Shown here piece after piece: positions 1-5,593 of a stretch of DNA of 7,655 nucleotides. The DNA is from CAUZRD01 sp963582255. GTDB taxonomy: Bacteria > Pseudomonadota > Alphaproteobacteria > Rhizobiales > TMED25. The DNA is taken from positions 1 through 7,655 of the forward strand of contig CAUZRD010000097.1 of the NCBI GenBank assembly GCA_963582255.1, read 5' to 3'. The position numbers and the translations under genes are program-made. Under the pieces are notes generated by a model, which had not been told where the DNA came from, did no database searches, and was given only the letters and a program-made list of their open reading frames with translations. Within the stretch, counting starts at the first letter, position 1; each line of letters opens with the position of its first letter.

Positions 1-561
1 CGGGAATAGAGCGAAGAACCAGATCGGATTGCTTTGCACTGTGATCATCGGTGCCCAGCCATTGGCATATCCCATCCAGACAATGGCATCGTAAAAAGTC
101 CAAATCGTGACCCCCGAAAGCAGCACATAAGTAACGTTGTCCCAATATTGATCATTCCACAGGAAAATCCGCGCGTTCTTGGCCATCCCGCGTCGATCAT
201 ACTTGAAATCATCGTCTTGTTTTTTCCACCCATACAGCCACAGATGCAAACCTTGGGCAAAAATAAACATCAAGATCAAATTGCGTGCCCAAAGTTGCAG
301 ACCCCAACTCCATCCAAGCGTTTTCATCTGCTCCAGCGGGGGCACCAGCCAAACCCAAGTAGCCCAAGCCATCAGAGCGTAGATCGTCAATTCAGTAATT
401 GGCAACCATTTGGTGGCAAACCACTTCAGAGCAAACCATTTCATCGTTGCTAAGGGTCTCGGTGGCCATGCGAAAAGTGGCGATAAGGCGACGGGTAGGT
501 CTGGATGCCAATTCCATGCCTTGCTCGTCCCAGCTTTCAGCTTCTCATCAATGCCTGACAT
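1..561 (-). CDS. Sterol desaturase / fatty acid hydroxylase family protein, N-terminal part (cut by window edge)
   Basis: The reverse strand reads open from an ATG at 561 to position 1, giving 187 residues starting MSGIDEKLKAG. A strong Shine-Dalgarno (AGGAGGG, 568-574) lies 6 nt upstream and fixes the start. The protein is rich in Trp and aromatic residues, with hydrophobic stretches around residues 50-70 (ITELTIYALMAWATWVWLV), 85-105 and 140-160, so it should be an inner-membrane protein. The WNWHPDLPVALSPLFAWPP opening and the later segment LSGVTIWTFYDAIVWMGYAN match my recollection of COG3000 proteins, which are di-iron membrane hydroxylases/desaturases of lipids or sterol-like substrates. 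The catalytic histidine boxes lie further on, outside the window, so catalytic competence cannot be judged. It is divergent from the LysR regulator at 659, which may control it. The family call is fairly secure; the substrate is unknown. Confidence 0.75.
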   Translation of the reverse strand, partial: MSGIDEKLKAGTSKAWNWHPDLPVALSPLFAWPPRPLATMKWFALKWFATKWLPITELTIYALMAWATWVWLVPPLEQMKTLGWSWGLQLWARNLILMFIFAQGLHLWLYGWKKQDDDFKYDRRGMAKNARIFLWNDQYWDNVTYVLLSGVTIWTFYDAIVWMGYANGWAPMITVQSNPIWFFALFP

Positions 562-658
562 CGGAAACCCTCCTAAATCTTCAATTTTATAATGTATCAC
601 TTATTTTTGGGGAATTTAAAATGTTGTTAATTGTCTTTAAATCTTATAACTTTATGGA
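562..658. promoter_or_regulatory. Divergent promoter region with candidate LysR box (616-630)
   Basis: This 97-bp AT-rich gap separates the divergent sterol desaturase and LysR starts. At 616-630 there is a 15-bp dyad, TTAA-N7-TTAA, that also satisfies the T-N11-A rule of LysR-type boxes (T617, A629). A possible -10 for the leftward gene is TATAAA on the minus strand (586-591), with only a poor -35 at 17-bp spacing. For the rightward gene, TTGTTA (624-629) and TATAAC (645-650) are 15 bp apart, shorter than ideal. LysR proteins typically repress their own gene and activate the divergent one, and this layout fits that. The assignment is tentative because AT-rich DNA yields TTAA dyads by chance. 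Confidence 0.35.
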
Positions 659-1603
659 ATGAGACAGTATCGCAAAGACCTACCACCGCTTGATAGCCTT
701 GTGTTTTTCCACGCGGCCGCAACCAACTCGAGTCTGAACAGCGCCTCCCAGGAGCTTTTCGTTACTCAAGCGGCTGTTAGTAAGCGCCTTCAGCGATTTG
801 AAGATTGGCTTGGAATACCACTCTTTTCACGCGACGGTAATTCCTTGCAGATTACCGAAGCAGGTAAAGTGTTGGTGGCGGATGTTGAGATTGCGCTGGA
901 TTTCCTAAAACTTGCAATTGACAAGGTCAAAACTCCAGGAGAGCCTGTGGTTCGCATCGCCGCGAATGAAACCACCTCGATGTTCTGGCTGCACACGCAA
1001 CTCCGGGAATTCTCGATGAGCGACAATTCGTGCAATATGAATGTTGTGATCACTGAAAACACAACGGAATTGTTATCAGAAAAGAATGATCTTGCGATTG
1101 TATTTTGCGATGGGAATATACTTGGCTGGAAAACCACCAAACTATTGGGCGGCGATCTGGTGCCTGCAGCTTCGCCAAAGATTGCCGAAAAGGCAGAGAT
1201 GCTGGCGATGTTTAACAGCATAATACCCGTAGAGAATGCGCCTGCTCTTTTGGAATTTCCCATCCTCACACCAGATTGGATCAATTGGCAACGCTGGCTA
1301 GAGCAAAAAAGATTTGCCCAAGTTTCATCCTGGAATATGATCAACTGTCATAGCTATATGCATTCGGTCGGTAAGGCAATCAAGGGTGAAGGCATCCTTC
1401 TTGCCTATTCGGACCTGCTAGATAGTGAATTTCAGTCCGGCAATCTGGTTAGGATTGGAAATGCGAAGCTTACACCAGCAAAGTCATACTTTCTGTGTTG
1501 CAGGGAAAACGCTCTACTGTCGCCATCTGCTAAGCAACTTCAGAATTTTCTGACCAACATCACGGTTGAAAAAAACAGCAGGAATTCCTCTCCGGGCATC
1601 TAA
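659..1603 (+). CDS. LysR-family transcriptional regulator
   Basis: The gene encodes 314 residues, the usual LysR length. The N-terminus has the classic winged helix-turn-helix: residues 9-28 (PPLDSLVFFHAAATNSSLNS), then SQELFVTQAAVSKRLQRFED around 30-49 as the recognition region, and LGIPLFSRDGNSLQITEAGK at 51-70 as the wing. The pattern most resembles the GcvA/AmpR branch. Residues from about 90 to 300 should form the two-lobed effector-binding domain, whose ligand cannot be read from sequence. The start is ATG 659, just upstream of the conserved LPPLDSL segment. There is no convincing Shine-Dalgarno, and possible promoter elements sit very close, so the transcript may be nearly leaderless. 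The divergent sterol desaturase is the most likely target. Decayed insertion-sequence DNA follows the gene. Confidence 0.93.
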   Translation: MRQYRKDLPPLDSLVFFHAAATNSSLNSASQELFVTQAAVSKRLQRFEDWLGIPLFSRDGNSLQITEAGKVLVADVEIALDFLKLAIDKVKTPGEPVVRIAANETTSMFWLHTQLREFSMSDNSCNMNVVITENTTELLSEKNDLAIVFCDGNILGWKTTKLLGGDLVPAASPKIAEKAEMLAMFNSIIPVENAPALLEFPILTPDWINWQRWLEQKRFAQVSSWNMINCHSYMHSVGKAIKGEGILLAYSDLLDSEFQSGNLVRIGNAKLTPAKSYFLCCRENALLSPSAKQLQNFLTNITVEKNSRNSSPGI

Positions 1604-1659
1604 TAGCAGGCATGCCTAAAACTAACATTTTCATAAACTGTTTATATGGCTCACTAAAA

Positions 1660-1807
1660 TTAAGGCAGACTATGTGAATACGGACATTCAGATTCTCCAG
1701 CCGCCGTATTCGAGAACTTCCACCCCCAAGCAGAGAGAGAATTCTGGCTAACCCTGCTCGGTGATCTATGCGACTGAATCCCGCTTAAACTCATCGCTGC
1801 TGATCAT
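1660..1807 (-). pseudogene. Remnant of an IS3-family transposase OrfA
   Basis: On the minus strand an ATG at 1807 opens MISSDEFKRDSVA, followed by a TAG stop and then ITEQG. This is the style of the N-terminal segment of IS3-family OrfA proteins, where a helix with FKRDAV..I.E.G precedes the helix-turn-helix. After ITEQG the frame shifts, and VSQNSLSAWGWKFSNTAAGE follows (from about 1752), which resembles the second helix-turn-helix segment (VSxHSLYxWxxKF). About 11-12 codons that should lie between the two appear deleted. A TAA at 1660 ends this second frame. The fragment thus has an in-frame stop, an internal deletion/frameshift and no OrfB, so it is dead. The match is from memory of the family. 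The alternative is chance resemblance, but two consecutive matching segments in the right order make that less likely. Confidence 0.5.
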
Positions 1808-2031
1808 GGCCTTCTTGCCTCAAAATTGGGAAAGAAGGCGTCCACGATCTATGGAGCTATTCATGGGGCAGTGTGAGGGCCACCAAAATCTCGGCCATTA
1901 ATGCGAACCTCGTTCAAAACCGGTTTTATCTCTCTTAACTTGCGTATTTAGGATGCTCTGTAAGCGGTCATATAGAGATTTACGAAAGGTGGTCTTCATC
2001 ATGTGTTTCAGTATTGCGATTAGTCTTCCTG
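1808..2031. other. Gene-free stretch, possibly the outer end of the decayed IS3 element
   Basis: Together with the OrfA remnant this makes a gap of about 500 bp without an intact gene between the LysR stop (1603) and the binding-protein stop (2112). Upstream of the OrfA remnant, on the minus strand, the sequence TGCCCCATGAATAGC (from 1870 downward) may be the left end of the insertion sequence, since many IS3-group elements begin TG with a C-rich stretch. No matching right end or target duplication could be identified. A perfect 12-bp palindrome, AAAACCGGTTTT, lies at 1916-1927. It lacks a T-tract and loop, so it is not a terminator. Nothing else coding is apparent. Confidence 0.35.
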
Positions 2032-2060
2032 AATAAAACGGGATACAACACAGTACCCCG
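2032..2060 (-). terminator. Intrinsic terminator downstream of the solute-binding protein gene
   Basis: On the minus strand CGGGGTAC (2060-2053), loop TGTGTT, then GTATCCCG (2046-2039) form an 8-bp stem with one G-U pair. The stem is followed directly by TTTTATT (2038-2032). It lies about 52 nt past the TAA of the binding-protein gene, so it is well placed to end the leftward transcript. Confidence 0.75.
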
Positions 2061-2111
2061 CTTCACCTTCAGCCTAAGGATAGATCAAATGTCCTTACGA
2101 CACCGTCAGAT

Positions 2112-3704
2112 TTATCCGTTCATCCACCAACGTTTGATGAAGTGTCCTCCATCCATTTCCCATCCACCACCAATGTTTGGACCAATGCCGATCTTCTTGT
2201 TTTTCACAGCAAGGTCATTGCCAAACGCCGGAATCAGTGTTCCACCTTGTGTAGAAATCAGTCTCTGGACTTCCGAATACATCGCTTGTCGCTTGACTGT
2301 GTCCAATTCGCCACGAGCAGATTTGACCAACTGATCGACCCTCTCAATGGCGATTCCTGTATCATTCCACGCAGCATCCGAGGTGTAGGCGAGCGACAGG
2401 ATCATGTCTTCAACGGGGCGCGCTCCCCAATTGCACGAACTGAAAGGCTTTTTATTCCACACATTTGACCAATAGCCATCATTTGGCTCGCGCACAACAT
2501 TCATGGACACACCAATCTTGGCAAAGCTTTGTGAGAATATTTGCGCAGCATCGACTGCACCAGGATAAGCTGTGTCGGCAGTGTGAATATCGAATTTAAG
2601 ACCTTCAAGACCTGCTTTTTTGATCAGTGATTTTGCCTTGTCGAGATCGTAGTCAGTGGTGATGCTCGGGTCATAATTGTTGAACATCGGACCCAGTGGC
2701 TGATCGTTGCCGATTTCACCATAGCCATGCAGGATTTTGTCAACGAATTCTTGGCGAGGTGTTGCTAACTTGAGGGCCTGGCGGAATTCATTGTTATTAA
2801 ACGGAGCCTGGTCCATCTTCATCGGATGGGTGAATGCGTAGTTTGATTTCACATTGACGATGTCAAGATAGGGCACCTGTTTGAGCAATGAGAGTGTCGC
2901 CTGAACTGGCCGATTGATCACATCAACCTCTTGATTGGTCAGCGCGAACTCACGCGCAGTGCTATCATGGATTGTGATGATTTCAGCAGAGTCGAAAAAT
3001 CCGAACTCGCTTTGCCAGGCATTTGGATTGCGTTCCAATTTTGCCCCAATGCCAGGTCGAAAATCTATCAGTTTATACAGCCCAGTGCCTTCCTTTGACA
3101 GCAGGTCAGCCTTACCGTCCCTAGTTGGTACGACGTTCATATGGTAGTCGGTCATCAGAAAGGGGAAGTCGGCATTGGGGTCGGCCAAAGTAACAACAAT
3201 CACGTCACTGCCATCGGCGGTGACATCCGTAATCCCAGCAAACACACCTTTTGCTCCCGATTTTGAATCGTCCCCTCGATGAACGTTGATTGAGTTGATG
3301 ACATCTTCAGTCGTAAGTGATTTGCCGTCAGCAAAGGTCACACCCTTGCGAAGCTTGAAGCGCCAAGTTTTAGCATCGGCACTTGCTTCCCAGCTTTCTG
3401 CCAGGCCGGGTTGAGCTGAATTATCCTGCCCAACTTCTACAAGGCTGTCACGGAATGCACGACTAATCATAACCATTGTTGTGGCAAGAAAAGTGGTTGG
3501 ATCAAGCGTATCGACCGCGTTAAAACCGTTGAGGCCGGCTTTGAGATGGCCACCTCTTTTTGGCGTTGCCGCATGAGCTTGGCTCCACATAAGCGATGCT
3601 GCGGGGACCGACATCCCAATTGCAAGGGCGCCCCCCATAAACTCACGGCGGGTAGTCCGTTTGTCTTTCAAAATTTTCTTAATTAATTTTTTATTATTTT
3701 CCAT
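2112..3704 (-). CDS. ABC transporter substrate-binding protein, family 5 (peptide/opine/nickel type), Tat-exported
   Basis: The 530-residue length fits DppA/OppA-type SBP_bac_5 proteins. The N-terminus carries a twin-arginine signal: TTRREFMGG at residues 17-25, a hydrophobic stretch to about 40, and a likely cleavage site after SQAHA (residue 45/46). It is therefore expected to fold in the cytoplasm and be exported to the periplasm. Family features include KRGGHLKAGL just after the signal, LAESWEASADAKTWRFKLRKGVTFADGKSLTTEDV at about 101-135, and the late segment with YSEVQRLISTQGG. The start has a GGGAG Shine-Dalgarno about 9 nt upstream, and the first 16 codons are unusually Lys/Asn-rich and AT-rich. 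No permease or ATPase is visible, and a terminator follows, so the partner subunits must be encoded elsewhere. The ligand is probably a peptide or amino-acid-like compound, given the M19 neighbour, but this is inference. Confidence 0.93.
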   Translation of the reverse strand: MENNKKLIKKILKDKRTTRREFMGGALAIGMSVPAASLMWSQAHAATPKRGGHLKAGLNGFNAVDTLDPTTFLATTMVMISRAFRDSLVEVGQDNSAQPGLAESWEASADAKTWRFKLRKGVTFADGKSLTTEDVINSINVHRGDDSKSGAKGVFAGITDVTADGSDVIVVTLADPNADFPFLMTDYHMNVVPTRDGKADLLSKEGTGLYKLIDFRPGIGAKLERNPNAWQSEFGFFDSAEIITIHDSTAREFALTNQEVDVINRPVQATLSLLKQVPYLDIVNVKSNYAFTHPMKMDQAPFNNNEFRQALKLATPRQEFVDKILHGYGEIGNDQPLGPMFNNYDPSITTDYDLDKAKSLIKKAGLEGLKFDIHTADTAYPGAVDAAQIFSQSFAKIGVSMNVVREPNDGYWSNVWNKKPFSSCNWGARPVEDMILSLAYTSDAAWNDTGIAIERVDQLVKSARGELDTVKRQAMYSEVQRLISTQGGTLIPAFGNDLAVKNKKIGIGPNIGGGWEMDGGHFIKRWWMNG

Positions 3705-3749
3705 ATTGGCTTTCTCCCTTTCTTGGATGGACGCCCCTAAAATGTCGAC

Positions 3750-3835
3750 GTTGTCTCAACTAGAATTTCAAATCAGCTATAATCTTGACCCTAAAACAGT
3801 CTCTGTACTTTGAATACGTCAGTATTTGTCTCAAA
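3750..3835. promoter_or_regulatory. Paired 11-bp inverted repeats upstream of the binding-protein gene
   Basis: The 198-bp gap between the M19 gene and the binding-protein gene contains two related short palindromes, GTTG-TCT-CAAC at 3750-3760 and TTTG-TCT-CAAA at 3825-3835. They share the core TTGTCTCAA and are 75 bp apart, close to seven turns of the helix. The nearer copy is about 46 bp upstream of the start codon at 3704. This spacing suits a regulator bound at two sites on one face of the DNA. No clear terminator follows the M19 gene, so the binding-protein gene may be transcribed both by read-through and from an internal promoter here. I could not settle on a -35/-10 pair. Confidence 0.4.
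3813..3826. repeat. AATAC-N4-GTATT inverted repeat sharing half-sites with the IclR-gene promoter region
   Basis: The arms AATAC (3813-3817) and GTATT (3822-3826) form a dyad that abuts the distal TTTGTCTCAAA repeat. The same pentamers make up both inverted repeats in the IclR/operon gap (7362-7380 and 7386-7401), though there they are arranged GTATT...AATAC, the reverse order. It may be a second target of the IclR protein, or coincidence in AT-rich DNA. Confidence 0.25.
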
Positions 3836-3902
3836 AACACATAACCTCAAGGAATGAAGATATATCGTAAATCTGTCAGATGTTGCTCTCATATCTCCGC
3901 CT

Positions 3903-4868
3903 TCATCCAAAATTTGCTTTATAAACCCGCAGCCAATTTCCCGCGGTTAGAAGATGAATTTCTTCCTGCGAAAATCCCCTGCGCTCTAGTGCGGCAGGCA
4001 ACAGGCCCATTTTAGAAATGTCGGGCAGCCATTTTGGTGGGGCTGGCATCAGGGCCTTGTCTTTAGTGCCCGCACCATATTGTTCGCTTCTTGTCCAACG
4101 ACCCTGGCGCATCCAATCGAGCTCTGGTGTCCCAACATAGTGGCCCACATCGGTGCCAACACCAACGTGTTCCAACCCCATTATGTCAACGGTGCGCGCC
4201 ATCATCTCAGCCCATCCGTCTATACTGTCGCAAGCATCTTTAGGTGTGATATTTGGATAAATGGCCAAACCCATTATGCCACCGCTTTCAGCAAGTACCT
4301 TTAGCACGGTGTCAGACTTATTACGAAAATGGGGCATGAGACTGCCAGCATTTGCATGTGTGACTGCAATTGGTTTTGAGGATGCTTCGATCGCATCGAG
4401 CGTGGTCTTTTCACCGACGTGGGAGCAGTCGACCATCATGCCATATTTGTTCATTTCACCAATGATTTCTCGGCCAAACCGGGTTAGGCCAGAATCATGT
4501 GGCTCATAGCAACTACCACCGATATCGTTCTGAGTGTTGTAGGTCAGCATCGCCACACGAACGCCCAGTTGGGCGAACAGTTCAGGGTACCTGATACGGC
4601 CCTCGAACATACCGGAGTTCTGAAACCCCAAGAGAACCCCAACCTTACCAGTTTTATCGGCAGTGTGAATGTCGGCCACATTGCGGCAAATCATCATGAT
4701 GTCGCTGTTGGCCCGTTCTTTGTCTAGCCAGTCGGCAATGGCATCAAGACTATTGATCGTCCCGCCCCAGAACTCGAGAGTATTCGTCACGCAGGTAAAT
4801 CCACCAACGCGCAAGCTTTCGAAAATTTCGCGGCGAAATTCGCCACATTGAAGTCCGTCAATTAGCAT
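3903..4868 (-). CDS. M19-family (renal/membrane dipeptidase-like) protein, divergent 'GFQN' subgroup
   Basis: The protein has 321 residues, typical for M19 TIM-barrel peptidases. Recognisable segments are GVLLGFQNSGMFEG (77-90), VRVAMLTYNTQNDIGGSCYE (103-122), MMVDCSHVGEKT (144-155), VTHANAG (169-175), RNKSD (182-186), VGVGTDVG (235-242) and the terminal GNWLRVY (310-316). Classic M19 enzymes bind two zinc ions through an N-terminal HxD, a bridging Glu and two later His. Here the HxD region reads IDGLQCGEF with no His, and Gln83 sits where the Glu is expected, while H150 and H171 remain. I recall the same FQN pattern in M19 proteins beside dimethylglycine catabolism genes of Pseudomonas, so this is probably a distinct subgroup. 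There is no signal peptide, so it is cytoplasmic. The start at 4868 overlaps the upstream stop by 7 nt (ATGCTAA), implying coupling. The true substrate is uncertain. Confidence 0.88.
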   Translation of the reverse strand: MLIDGLQCGEFRREIFESLRVGGFTCVTNTLEFWGGTINSLDAIADWLDKERANSDIMMICRNVADIHTADKTGKVGVLLGFQNSGMFEGRIRYPELFAQLGVRVAMLTYNTQNDIGGSCYEPHDSGLTRFGREIIGEMNKYGMMVDCSHVGEKTTLDAIEASSKPIAVTHANAGSLMPHFRNKSDTVLKVLAESGGIMGLAIYPNITPKDACDSIDGWAEMMARTVDIMGLEHVGVGTDVGHYVGTPELDWMRQGRWTRSEQYGAGTKDKALMPAPPKWLPDISKMGLLPAALERRGFSQEEIHLLTAGNWLRVYKANFG

Positions 4869-5593
4869 TTTTCTTTTCCTTTTTTCATTACAGGTTTCAT
4901 GATACTTTCTTCATTAAGCAAAGAGGTATTTGTATCAGGAGACTCTTCGCCATTTTCTGACCCCACGGAGGTGTCGTCCTCCGCAAGGTTGGCAGTGGAA
5001 GCGTGCGTACGAGACAGTTTTGTATCAGGAGCTTGGGCAGCGTTTGACGCTTGAAACAGCTCGAACCACAATTCTCGATCCGTCGGTATGCCCTGATGAC
5101 ATATTCGCAGTAATTCATTTTTCCCAGGCGCACTTGGTCCAACCACACGGGTAACCGCAGTGCCACTCGGCGAAATTTCTATGTGGGCATCGAGGCCATG
5201 TTTCTGGATCAGTGGACTAACCACCGCAAGTTCTTCAGGGGCCGCAAGGTTCACGACCTTTAACCACCCCCCGCTATGGCGACGATCCATTTCTGTCAGG
5301 AGGTCGCTAACCTCTTCGGCGACTGCCCAGGCATGTTTGCCTTGCGCATCGAGGCAAAGATTCGTCTCGTCGTCATTGAGTGTACTGGGGCTTTCGATAC
5401 CAATCTTGAGCGCGTCAATGTTGTCGAGAATGAGCTCAAAACCTGACAGGCCAAGCGACGCGGAGTACAGCGCACTCTCTGTTAGCGCTGGGCGGCGCCC
5501 CGCTGAGAAACCTTTCCACTGCAGCAGCCTGTCAATCAAAATGCGGACTTCTCGCAGGGATACGACGAAATCGGGACCGTTCATTGCCGTCAT
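4862..5593 (-). CDS. Conserved-looking hypothetical protein, possibly related to the N-terminal region of Ldh2-type oxidoreductases
   Basis: I chose the ATG at 5593 (243 aa) because it overlaps the upstream stop as ATGA, a standard coupled junction. An in-frame ATG at 5629 would add 12 residues and overlap the upstream gene more. I do not firmly recognise the protein. Its first half (VVSLREVRILIDRLLQWKGF, then LSGFELILDNIDALKIG, then CLDAQGKHAWAVAEEVSDLL, then GGWLKVVNLAAPEEL) has the order and spacing of the N-terminal part of malate/L-lactate dehydrogenase-2 family proteins such as YiaK. The SHG catalytic motif of that family is absent (LSG instead), and the NAD-binding part is missing. SLxEV near the start also recalls DUF3726. 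The last 60 or so residues are Ser/Thr/Asp/Glu-rich and low in complexity, ending in a basic KKGKEKC tail. No signal peptide or membrane segment is seen. It probably works with its two operon partners. Confidence 0.8.
   Translation of the reverse strand: MTAMNGPDFVVSLREVRILIDRLLQWKGFSAGRRPALTESALYSASLGLSGFELILDNIDALKIGIESPSTLNDDETNLCLDAQGKHAWAVAEEVSDLLTEMDRRHSGGWLKVVNLAAPEELAVVSPLIQKHGLDAHIEISPSGTAVTRVVGPSAPGKNELLRICHQGIPTDRELWFELFQASNAAQAPDTKLSRTHASTANLAEDDTSVGSENGEESPDTNTSLLNEESIMKPVMKKGKEKC

Noticed and set aside
34..453. Plus-strand open frame of 139 codons
   Set aside because: It lies antisense to the sterol desaturase-like gene, which has a strong ribosome binding site and recognisable family sequence. 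The plus-strand product is Pro/His-rich with no family resemblance.
790..1344. Minus-strand open frame of 184 codons within the LysR gene
   Set aside because: Its product has no recognisable domain, and the plus strand encodes a clear LysR protein across the same bases.
1608..1617. AGGCATGCCT palindrome right after the LysR stop, considered as a terminator
   Set aside because: The stem is only five pairs with no loop, and no T-run follows on the plus strand.
1916..1927. Perfect 12-bp palindrome AAAACCGGTTTT
   Set aside because: It has no loop or T-tract for a terminator and is not near a start codon, so no role could be supported.
2014..2334. Plus-strand open frame of 106 codons
   Set aside because: It runs across the terminator and into the 3' end of the binding-protein gene on the other strand, and has no ribosome binding site or family features.
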